Assembly (NCBI GenBank): GCA_937775265.1
Contig: CALKBV010000013.1
Coordinates: 1 to 64,000 of the forward strand
Origin: an uncultured Pseudomonadales bacterium
GTDB taxonomy: Bacteria > Pseudomonadota > Gammaproteobacteria > Pseudomonadales > Azotimanducaceae
DNA length: 64,000 bases
Direction: 5' to 3'
Shown here: positions 57,450-64,000 of the stretch, one piece after another
How positions within the stretch are numbered: the first letter of the stretch is position 1
Layout of the letters: each line of letters starts with the position of its first letter
Program-made: the position numbers and the translations under genes
Notes under the pieces: generated by a model
What the model saw: only the letters and a program-made list of their open reading frames with translations
The model's database searches: none
What the model was told of the DNA's origin: nothing

Positions 57450-58312
57450 AACAAAAGTTGTCGGGTTGATTTGCTGGGGCGAGCGGCGACACGTTCACTG
57501 GTGCTGGTAAGGCGGGCTCCCCGGGCCAGGTATCGTTGCTCGGTTTCAGTGGCCAGTTGAGCCTTTTTCGTTGCCGTGTTTTTTCTTTGTTTGGCAACCC
57601 TGAAAGTATGTGTAAGGGGTATTTCGCTCGGGCATACGTTATCGCACAGCCCGCATACGATGCAGTTGTCCAGATTCAGTGCATTTATCTGTTCGTCATT
57701 TTCCCTGAACCAATAGAGAAGTTGTGGTTGCAGGTCTCGAGGGCATGCCTCGTTGCACTGGCCGCAGTTGATGCAGGGAATTGAATGTTCACGAAATTCT
57801 GCCTGGATTTCCTCACCGGGGATCTCGATCAGGTCAATGCAGTCTACGGGACAAGGATCCCGACAGAGGTCGCAGCCGGTGCATTCAGATGCTATGACCG
57901 TGTGCATCAACTGATGAGCGCCGACGATGGCATCTACCGGGCAGGCAGCAATGCACAATGTGCACCCGATGCATTCCTCTTCCCGGATAACCGCGAGCAT
58001 GGGCGGTGTGAACTCCCCACATTCATCATCAAGTGCGAGGGGTTCGCGTCCCAATAGGTTCGCGAGCGCTGTAATCGTCTGTTCACCTCCCGGCGGACAG
58101 CGATTGATCGCTTCACCGTTGGCGATGGCTTCGGCGTAAGGCTTGCAACCTGGGTAACCGCATTGCGCGCATTGTGTCTGGGGCAATTGCGAATTGATCA
58201 GTGTGATCAGGGAAGTCGTTTTGGGTTCGAGCCGATCACGGGTGATGACGAGCAGCAGCGCGGAAAATGCCCCAAGACCTGTCAGTAGTAATATGTCCGT
58301 CACCAGGTTCAT
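57377..58312 (-). CDS. rsxB: RsxB/RnfB fused to the C-terminal double-ferredoxin part of RsxC/RnfC
   Basis: Protein of 311 residues. Residues 1-165 are RnfB: N-terminal membrane segment, the four-Cys Fe-S domain (Cys48, 51, 56, 72) and two ferredoxin motifs (Cys114-124 and Cys144-154). From about residue 176 it matches the C terminus of Rnf[35 protein letters not shown] and [18 protein letters not shown] (Cys180-190 and 217-227), then the Lys/Ala-rich RnfC-type tail. Five [4Fe-4S] sites are expected. The normal rnfC gene with its NADH/FMN body is absent between rnfB and rnfD. It overlaps rsxA by one base and rsxD by four. Confidence 0.88.
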   Translation of the reverse strand: MNLVTDILLLTGLGAFSALLLVITRDRLEPKTTSLITLINSQLPQTQCAQCGYPGCKPYAEAIANGEAINRCPPGGEQTITALANLLGREPLALDDECGEFTPPMLAVIREEECIGCTLCIAACPVDAIVGAHQLMHTVIASECTGCDLCRDPCPVDCIDLIEIPGEEIQAEFREHSIPCINCGQCNEACPRDLQPQLLYWFRENDEQINALNLDNCIVCGLCDNVCPSEIPLTHTFRVAKQRKNTATKKAQLATETEQRYLARGARLTSTSERVAARPSKSTRQLLLETALSGETALSDTKNALSGDEQP

Positions 58313-58887
58313 CAGGACATGCCGGTAAAGCCGAGAAAGGCGAGTGAAAGTATCCCTGCAGTAATCATATTGATCGCTGCGCCTTTGAACGGTGCCGGAA
58401 TATCTGCGGCTTCCTGCTTCTCTCTGATCGCGGAGAACACGATCAGCAAACCGGAAAAACCAAGCGCCGCGCCAAAACCATAGGTAAGGCTTTCGGCAAA
58501 TCCATGCGCCTGTCGAGTATTTAACAGGGCAACCCCGAGGACAGCGCAGTTGGTTGTAATCAGGGGTACGAAGATGCCCAGCACCTCATGCAGAAGAGGC
58601 TGGGTTGCACGCATGACAACTTCCGAGAACTGCACCATGGTGCCTATAACGACGATAAAGGCGATGATTCGAAGGTACTCAAGGTTAAAGGGTATCAGTA
58701 GGTAGGTATCCAGCAGATAGCTGATGCCACAGGACAGAGTCAGTACAAACGTCGTTGCCGCCGACATACCAATGGCGGTGTCAAGACGCTGGCTTGCCCC
58801 CATAAAGGGGCACAGTCCCAGGAATTGCACCATCACGAAGTTGTTGACGAACATGGTCGTCAGTAGAATTAGCAACGCATCAGGCAA
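58312..58887 (-). CDS. rsxA: Electron transport complex subunit RsxA/RnfA
   Basis: Membrane subunit of 191 residues with six predicted membrane segments. Family motifs: [19 protein letters not shown] near residue 15 and [16 protein letters not shown] near residue 103; the two Cys belong to the intramembrane Fe-S site shared with RsxE. The start appears to be a TTG. First gene of the rsx operon; the promoter must lie in the 135-base gap after metG. Confidence 0.95.
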   Translation of the reverse strand: MPDALLILLTTMFVNNFVMVQFLGLCPFMGASQRLDTAIGMSAATTFVLTLSCGISYLLDTYLLIPFNLEYLRIIAFIVVIGTMVQFSEVVMRATQPLLHEVLGIFVPLITTNCAVLGVALLNTRQAHGFAESLTYGFGAALGFSGLLIVFSAIREKQEAADIPAPFKGAAINMITAGILSLAFLGFTGMS

Positions 58888-59022
58888 GTGCTAGTTCCCG
58901 TCCGTAAAGTCGTGTTCAGAGCCTTTAAGATTCTTCATCAGGACAATGTCAGTTTAAAAATCGATTACTTGGTGGTAAATGGCCACCGCGGTGTTTATTT
59001 CCCAGAGAGGTTCGAGTTAATG

Positions 59023-61023
59023 TTAGCTGACTTTCATCCCTGGGTGGGCCCCATTATCGGGTTCAAGCAGATAGATGTCTTCACCGCCGGGTCCGGCAGC
59101 CAGTACCATTCCTTCGCTCACCCCAAACTTCATCTTCCGCGGTGCTAGATTAGCCACCATGACCGTGAGTTTCCCGACAAGATCCTCCGGTTTGTAAGCG
59201 GCTTTGATGCCGGCGAAGACGTTTCTCGTTGTGTCGTCTCCCAGATCCAGCGTGAGCTGCAATAACTTGTCTGCGCCTTCCACGTGCTCCGCTTTGACGA
59301 TCTTTACGATTCTTAAATCAACCTTGGCGAATTCATCGAACTCGATGGTCGGGCTTTCAGGTTCCGTGGTCACGGTGGGCTCCTCTGCTGCCTTGGATGC
59401 GTTAACGATGGCTGCCACCTTTTCTGGCTCGATTCGAGTCATCAGGGGATTGAATTTGTTGATGGTATGTCCGGTCAGTCTGGTATCCAGGTCATCCCAG
59501 ACGAGTGGCGCTATTCCAAGAAAAGCTTCGGATTTTTCGGCAAGGCGTGGCAGTACCGGTTTCAGGTAGGTCACCAGCAAGCGATAGAAATTCAATCCGT
59601 CGGAACAAACCTGTTGAACAAGGTGTCTTTTCCCCTCTTCCTTGATGAGCAGCCAGGGCTTGTGTTCGTCAATATATTGGTTCGCCTTGTCCGCTAGCGC
59701 CATAATGTTCCGGAGGGCTTTACCGTAGTCGCCATTCTCGTAGTGCAGCGCGATTGTTTCGCTGGCCTCAGAAAACTCGGCCAGAATGGGATTGTCTGAA
59801 GTCGATGCAATCTGGCCATCAAACTGTTTGTTGATAAACCCTGCGCAGCGGGAAGCGATGTTCACGACTTTTCCGACCACGTCAGAATTCACTCTCTGTA
59901 CGAAGTCATCAAGATTGATATCAAGGTCATCGACACCAGCGCTCATTTTCGCTGCAAAGTAATAGCGCAGGTACTCAGGGTCCAGGTGATCCAGATAGGT
60001 TCGGGCGTTGATAAAGGTGCCGCGTGATTTCGACATCTTCAGCCCATTAATGGTGGCAAAGCCATGTGCATGCACTCTGCTAGGGGTTCTGTATCCCGCT
60101 GTATCCAGTACGGCCGGCCAGAACAGGGCGTGGAAATTAATAATGTCCTTGCCGATGAAGTGGTGGACTTCACAGGTTGAACCCTTTTTCCAGAAGTCAT
60201 CAAATACTAGATCGTTTGCTTCACAGTGTTTTTGGAAGGCAGCCATATATCCGATAGGCGCATCGTGCCACACATAAAAATACTTGCCAGGCGCCCCAGG
60301 GATTTCAAACCCAAAATAGGGCGCGTCCCTGCTGATATCCCAGTCCTGTAGACCAGCGTCCAGCCATTCAGCCAGTTTGTTGGCTACCTGCACCTGCAGT
60401 GCACCACCGCGTGTCCATTTTGTCAGGAACTCCGTGAAGTTAGAGAGCGCAAAAAAGAAATGAGTTGATTGCTTCAGCACAGGCGTCGCGCCGGAGAGCT
60501 TCGACATCGGGTTGATAAGGTCTGTGGCATCGTAGGTTGCGCCGCAGGCTTCACAGTTATCCCCATACTGACCCTCTGCTTTGCACTTGGGGCAGGTGCC
60601 AACAATGAAACGGTCTGCAAGGAACATTTCTTTTTCAGGATCATAAAGCTGGTCAACTGAGCGGGTTTTGATTTGCTTAGCTTCAACCAGCCTATTGTAG
60701 ATCTGGTCACTCAACACTTTGTTCTCTTCCGAGTGAGTTGAGTCATAGTTGTCGTGGCTGATCAAAAAATCGTTAAAGTCGCTGCGATGTTCTGCGTTGA
60801 CTTGCTCGATGAGTTTTTCCGGCGTGACTCCAAGTTCCTCGGCCCGAAGCATGGTGGCTGTACCATGGGTGTCATCCGCACAGACGTAGATACATTCATG
60901 GCCGCGCATACGCTGAAAGCGAACCCAGATATCCGTTTGGATATGCTCCATCAAATGCCCGAGGTGAATAGACCCGTTGGCATTTGGAAGGGCACTGGTG
61001 ACCAGAATACGACGCTTTTCCAT
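59023..61023 (-). CDS. metG: Methionyl-tRNA synthetase
   Basis: Protein of 666 residues charging tRNA-Met. The signature [19 protein letters not shown] near residue 11 is the HIGH region, and [13 protein letters not shown] near residue 333 the KMSKS loop. A zinc knuckle has [19 protein letters not shown] near residue 144. The C-terminal EMAP-type domain ([38 protein letters not shown]) provides the tRNA-binding and dimer part. Length matches the E. coli class (~677). Divergent from mrp. Confidence 0.97.
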   Translation of the reverse strand: MEKRRILVTSALPNANGSIHLGHLMEHIQTDIWVRFQRMRGHECIYVCADDTHGTATMLRAEELGVTPEKLIEQVNAEHRSDFNDFLISHDNYDSTHSEENKVLSDQIYNRLVEAKQIKTRSVDQLYDPEKEMFLADRFIVGTCPKCKAEGQYGDNCEACGATYDATDLINPMSKLSGATPVLKQSTHFFFALSNFTEFLTKWTRGGALQVQVANKLAEWLDAGLQDWDISRDAPYFGFEIPGAPGKYFYVWHDAPIGYMAAFQKHCEANDLVFDDFWKKGSTCEVHHFIGKDIINFHALFWPAVLDTAGYRTPSRVHAHGFATINGLKMSKSRGTFINARTYLDHLDPEYLRYYFAAKMSAGVDDLDINLDDFVQRVNSDVVGKVVNIASRCAGFINKQFDGQIASTSDNPILAEFSEASETIALHYENGDYGKALRNIMALADKANQYIDEHKPWLLIKEEGKRHLVQQVCSDGLNFYRLLVTYLKPVLPRLAEKSEAFLGIAPLVWDDLDTRLTGHTINKFNPLMTRIEPEKVAAIVNASKAAEEPTVTTEPESPTIEFDEFAKVDLRIVKIVKAEHVEGADKLLQLTLDLGDDTTRNVFAGIKAAYKPEDLVGKLTVMVANLAPRKMKFGVSEGMVLAAGPGGEDIYLLEPDNGAHPGMKVS

Positions 61024-61187
61024 GAGAGTGTTTTTGCTGCAGAATTTGGGGTGTCAAATATATAGATGAAGGCCCCTAATTGCACCTTGAAACAGTATTT
61101 CGCTGGTGAGGAGTACTTGAATTACCTCCGGTCTCGTGTGAGGCTTTCATCCGCGGTTAGACCGCCTAAATAAATCGGAGATAGAAA

Positions 61188-62018
61188 ATCAGTAATTCAG
61201 CCATTGAGAAATTTGAACTACCCGGCGTGAAACACATTGTTGCCGTTGCCTCGGGTAAGGGGGGAGTTGGTAAATCTACCGTTTCAGTCAACCTTGCGGT
61301 GGCGCTAGCGGCCTCAGGTAAGCGCGTTGGGTTACTCGACGCTGATATCTATGGTCCGAGCCAGGGCGCGCTGCTGGGCATACCAGCGGGCACTCGGCCC
61401 GATGTGAACAATGAACTGCTGCAACCCTTGATGGCCCATGGTGTCGGCTGTATGTCTATGGGCTTTGTGACCTCCGAAAGGACCCCGGCGATCTGGCGTG
61501 GACCTATGGCAAGCGGTGCCCTTCAGCAGCTGCTTACGCAGACCAACTGGGGTGAGCTGGACTTCCTGATAGTTGATATGCCGCCAGGTACTGGTGATAT
61601 TCAGCTGACGCTGGCACAGAAAGTTCCATTGGCCGGCGCGGTAATAGTGACAACTCCGCAGGATATCGCCCTGCTGGATGCCCGTAAGGGTATCGAAATG
61701 TTCCGCAAGGTTGCTGTTCCGGTTATCGGCATTGTCGAGAACATGAGTATCCATGTCTGCAGCAACTGCGGCCACGAAGAAGCAATCTTCGGCCATGGAG
61801 GAGGTAAGGCGGTTGCTGGTGACTACGAAACTGAACTACTAGGCCAGTTACCCCTGACGCTTCAACTCCGGGAACAGTCCGACGCGGGGGCGCCTATCGT
61901 GATTGCAGACCCGGGCGCCCCCACCAGCGTCACAATTCGCGAAGTAGCTGCCAAAGTTCAAACCTTCGTAGAACAAAACGTCACTAAAGCCCCCGTAATA
62001 AACATCTTCAACGACTAA
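61188..62018 (+). CDS. mrp: Mrp/ApbC-type Fe-S carrier ATPase, short form
   Basis: P-loop ATPase that carries and donates Fe-S clusters. From the GTG at 61227 it has 263 residues with VASGKGGVGKSTVSVNLA near residue 7, DADIYGPSQGALLG, VDMPPGTGDIQLTLAQ and the cluster-binding VCSNCGHEEAIFGHGGG. The N-terminal DUF59 domain of longer Mrp is absent. The frame stays open back to TAG 61182, and the upstream codons read ISNSAIEKFELPGVKH, which matches the family leader. A GGAG at 61177-61180 stands 7 bases before ATC 61188, so translation may begin at this non-ATG codon; GTG 61227 is the fallback. Confidence 0.88.
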   Translation: MSNSAIEKFELPGVKHIVAVASGKGGVGKSTVSVNLAVALAASGKRVGLLDADIYGPSQGALLGIPAGTRPDVNNELLQPLMAHGVGCMSMGFVTSERTPAIWRGPMASGALQQLLTQTNWGELDFLIVDMPPGTGDIQLTLAQKVPLAGAVIVTTPQDIALLDARKGIEMFRKVAVPVIGIVENMSIHVCSNCGHEEAIFGHGGGKAVAGDYETELLGQLPLTLQLREQSDAGAPIVIADPGAPTSVTIREVAAKVQTFVEQNVTKAPVINIFND

Positions 62019-62031
62019 CAATCCTACCGGC

Positions 62032-62241
62032 CATGGATGGCCGGTGCCGCGAGATAGCTGTTGAAGACAGCTAGTCCGGCGCGAGCGTGCGCAGCAGGCG
62101 ACCTTTCAAGAAATGCAGGAAGCATTTTATGATTGAAGCAAGAGCATGGATGGCCGGTGCCGCGAGATAGCTGTTGAAGACAGCTAGTCCGGCGCGAGCG
62201 TGCGCAGCAGGCGACCTGTCAAGAAATGCAGGAAGCATTTT
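62032..62241. repeat. 97-bp direct repeat, two copies 16 bp apart
   Basis: Copies at 62032-62128 and 62145-62241 start CATGGATGGCCGGTGCCG and differ at one position (CTTTC versus CTGTC). Each contains TAGCTG...CAGCTA and a GC-rich CGGCGCGAGCGTGCGCAG segment that can fold. They lie between convergent mrp and dcd. Near-identity suggests a recent duplication. Confidence 0.85.
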
Positions 62242-62261
62242 GTTTTAACAATAAATAACCG

Positions 62262-62831
62262 CTAGGCTTTTGGCAGAGTCACCCCTGTCTGTCCCTGATA
62301 CTTGCCCCCTCTATCTGCATAAGAAGTGCCGCACACTTCATCTGACTCAAAGAACAACATCTGGGCAACGCCTTCATTGGCATAAATTTTTGCTGGTAGC
62401 GTTGTTGTGTTCGAAAACTCCAGGGTGACATGTCCCTCCCATTCGGGTTCAAGGGGCGTGACGTTGACAATGATGCCGCAGCGAGCATAGGTCGATTTGC
62501 CCAGGCAGATAGTCAGGACGCTGCGGGGTATTCGAAAATATTCGACAGTTCGAGCCAGTGCGAAAGAATTCGGAGGGATGATGCAGGTATCACTTTTGAT
62601 ATCCACGAAACTGTTTTCGTCAAATGCCTTCGGGTCCACGGTTGCAGAGTGAATGTTGGTGAAGACCTTGAACTCATCTGAGCACCTGACGTCGTAGCCA
62701 TAGCTGGAAGTCCCATAGGAGATGACACGTTCACCGCTGGTGGCATAACGGACCTGTTCAGGTTCGAAGGGTTCTATCATGCCCTCTTCCTCCGTCATGC
62801 GGCGGATCCAATGGTCAGATTTAATGCTCAT
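62262..62831 (-). CDS. dcd: dCTP deaminase
   Basis: Protein of 189 residues that deaminates dCTP to dUTP for thymidylate synthesis. The start [12 protein letters not shown] matches the family. [20 protein letters not shown] near residue 36 and [20 protein letters not shown] near residue 96 form the nucleotide site. [20 protein letters not shown] near residue 117 holds the catalytic Glu. Residues before ATG 62831 lack a good start and are left out. Confidence 0.96.
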   Translation of the reverse strand: MSIKSDHWIRRMTEEEGMIEPFEPEQVRYATSGERVISYGTSSYGYDVRCSDEFKVFTNIHSATVDPKAFDENSFVDIKSDTCIIPPNSFALARTVEYFRIPRSVLTICLGKSTYARCGIIVNVTPLEPEWEGHVTLEFSNTTTLPAKIYANEGVAQMLFFESDEVCGTSYADRGGKYQGQTGVTLPKA

Positions 62832-62884
62832 AGTCGGACTCAATAATTAAGCACGCGATAATAACATCATCGAATTGGAAAGCG

Positions 62885-63595
62885 TTATTCGCTAAGAGTA
62901 AATGATTCGAGATTTAGCTCGAAACCTTGGCCGTTTCCCTGCTGTTTGAGTTTTGTAAGCAGGTAGTCATGATCCTTCGCCAGCCAGAAGGTTGTTTGTC
63001 GGTCGCTGCCATGCGCCCGGATTCTTTCGAGTTTTACCGTCAGCATATCCCCTGCGGGTGTCGTCAGCACTTCCTCGCCCGCGACCCTGTATTGGTAGTG
63101 CTTGAGCTTGTTTCCGTCAGCAACGGTGTATTCGAGTGTGCTGGCTGAACGCTCTGACAATTTCATGTTGGCAAGGTCAAGTTTCAGTTGGTATTGGTAT
63201 GAGAGTTTGTCGAGTGTTCCTGCAATGAGCCCTGAGGTTCCATCCTCATGCCGCAGTGTCATGCTGTCATAGTCGAAGGCGATGAAAGTCTGTTGGCTCT
63301 TTGCCAGACCACCCCTGGTATAGTCGTAACGGCTGGGTGTCAGCTGGTCGCCGACAAAGCTGAATTCCGATGTTTCTGTCACCCTGGCGAGCATGGACGT
63401 TGCTGATGATGTCAGCCGGTAATCTCCATTCTCTAATCTCTGGAGTTCGCGTACCCCTTTTGCCTTGACCGGGAATCCCTCCAATTTCGCGGCATATTCC
63501 GCATGGAAAAGTCTGGGATTAGCGACAATTTCAGCCCAAGACAGTGTCGGCCAAACTATGATTAGTAGGAGTATGGGAATTTTCAAGTTTGTCAC
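62885..63595 (-). CDS. Exported DUF3108 protein
   Basis: Protein of about 236 residues with a signal peptide (core IPILLLIIVWPTLSWA) and a beta-rich DUF3108 domain: YAAKLEGFPVKAKGVRELQR, SRYDYTRGGLAKSQQTFIAF, LKHYQYRVAGEEVLTTPAGD and TTFWLAKDHDYLLTKLKQ. In gammaproteobacteria this gene often lies near purN/purM and a DUF2066 gene, as here. GTG 63595 is preferred because its GAGG ribosome site fits and the overlap with the divergent neighbour is avoided; ATG 63640 is possible. Role unknown, probably periplasmic. Confidence 0.85.
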   Translation of the reverse strand: MTNLKIPILLLIIVWPTLSWAEIVANPRLFHAEYAAKLEGFPVKAKGVRELQRLENGDYRLTSSATSMLARVTETSEFSFVGDQLTPSRYDYTRGGLAKSQQTFIAFDYDSMTLRHEDGTSGLIAGTLDKLSYQYQLKLDLANMKLSERSASTLEYTVADGNKLKHYQYRVAGEEVLTTPAGDMLTVKLERIRAHGSDRQTTFWLAKDHDYLLTKLKQQGNGQGFELNLESFTLSE

Positions 63596-63622
63596 CGACC
63601 TCAGTCCTAAAGACGTTACAAT

Positions 63623-64000
63623 ATGCAGATGCGTGATCACAAAATAAGTTCCCTACCCGTTAAACGATTGTTCAGTTTCATGCTGCTAATAATGCCCCTC
63701 GGCGTTGCGTATCCAGTGGTTGTGGATGATCTTTATGTCGCAGAGGTTCTGGTGGCAGATGAAAGCTCCCGGCAACTCAGGAATGGCGCCAGAGCAGGTC
63801 TGCTCCAGGTTCTGGTGCGGGTTTCCGGGACCTTGGAGGTTGAAGAGAGCAGCCTGGTTCGGAGCTCGCTCCGAAATCCTACTGCCTACTATTACCAGTA
63901 TAGCTATGAAACGACAGATCAGACTCTGTTTTTGGGTGAAAGCGAGGTTAGTGCAAAGATCCTGCGTTTGCACTTTGAGCCGAGCGCAATTGCTCGGCTG
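63623..64000 (+). CDS. DUF2066 protein (3' end outside window)
   Basis: First 126 codons of an exported DUF2066 protein; the frame is open to the end of the window. A signal-like segment (LFSFMLLIMPLGVAYP) is followed by VDDLYVAEVLVADESSRQLR and AGLLQVLVRVSGTLEVEESS, the family start. The ATG at 63623 or 63629 begins it. In related genomes purM follows downstream; that would lie outside the window. Function unknown. Confidence 0.82.
   Translation, partial: MQMRDHKISSLPVKRLFSFMLLIMPLGVAYPVVVDDLYVAEVLVADESSRQLRNGARAGLLQVLVRVSGTLEVEESSLVRSSLRNPTAYYYQYSYETTDQTLFLGESEVSAKILRLHFEPSAIARL

Noticed and set aside
58888..59148. 86-codon plus-strand frame between rsxA and metG
   Set aside because: More than half lies opposite the metG C-terminal domain, and it has no motif or ribosome site.
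62027..62241. CRISPR array
   Set aside because: Only two long copies with a 16-bp gap exist; CRISPR repeats are shorter with unique spacers of about 30 bases, and no cas genes are nearby.

Overview
The window looks like a chromosomal segment of a heterotrophic, probably marine, gammaproteobacterium. The housekeeping genes and their order support this: smc-zipA-ligA, an rsx/rnf operon followed by nth, coaE, rnt, pyrC, metG, mrp, dcd, dinG, and a DUF3108/DUF2066 pair. No rRNA, CRISPR array, prophage, integrase or transposase gene was seen. One tRNA gene, tRNA-Arg(CCT), is present. I cannot assign a genus from sequence reading alone.

Layout. 1-7.5 kb: the distal part of a type II secretion operon (gspK, L, M, a gspC-like gene, and a secretin with a lipoprotein signal). 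It is followed by a separately promoted, terminator-flanked gene for an Ala/Thr/Ser/Gly-rich exported protein that resembles a surface-layer or matrix protein, then a sulfotransferase-like gene. 7.6-16.6 kb: tRNA-Arg, a CofC-like nucleotidyl/glycosyltransferase (frameshifted), an SDR reductase, oligopeptidase A (frameshifted), a deazaflavin-type nitroreductase, a low-complexity Pro/Ala protein (frameshifted), a DUF2855 protein, a GltS-like symporter and coaE. 16.6-20.7 kb: an AmpG-like permease and a lipid-catabolism module (Cys-less thiolase-like protein, DUF35 protein, two MaoC-type hydratases). 20.7-27.6 kb: PHP and calcineurin-like phosphoesterases, a Tat-exported ferredoxin-tailed aldo/keto reductase, a decayed larC with intact larE and larB, another aldo/keto reductase and an alpha/beta hydrolase. 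27.7-34.9 kb: smc, zipA (frameshifted), ligA and an SLT-like lipoprotein. 35-43.9 kb: a ThDP enzyme, a sorbosone-dehydrogenase-like protein, dinG, a glycerate-kinase-like P-loop kinase, a PepSY protein with a PhoP/PhoQ-like two-component pair, and a CDGSH protein. 44-51.3 kb: acyl-CoA dehydrogenase, alpha/beta hydrolase, thiolase, glpK, argD-like transaminase, grxD and rubrerythrin. 51.3-64 kb: rnt, pyrC, argG (frameshifted), nth, the rsx operon, metG, mrp, dcd, a DUF3108 gene and the start of a DUF2066 gene.

Three points stand out. (1) The rsx/rnf operon has no separate rnfC. Its rnfB is fused in frame to the C-terminal double-ferredoxin part of RnfC, so the NADH/FMN-binding body of RnfC is missing. 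(2) A type II secretion operon with a lipid-anchored secretin is followed directly by a gene with near-consensus expression signals for an S-layer-like protein, which suggests a dedicated export system. (3) At least five otherwise well-conserved genes carry single-base frameshifts, argG, zipA and prlC among them, while larC carries in-frame stops and an internal deletion. The frameshifts most likely reflect assembly or sequencing errors; larC looks like real decay.

Repeats are concentrated between convergent gene ends. They include a family of hairpin elements of about 105 bp (three members), 36-bp tandem repeats, a 141-bp element with inverted ends, a 97-bp direct repeat and a perfect 30-bp palindrome.
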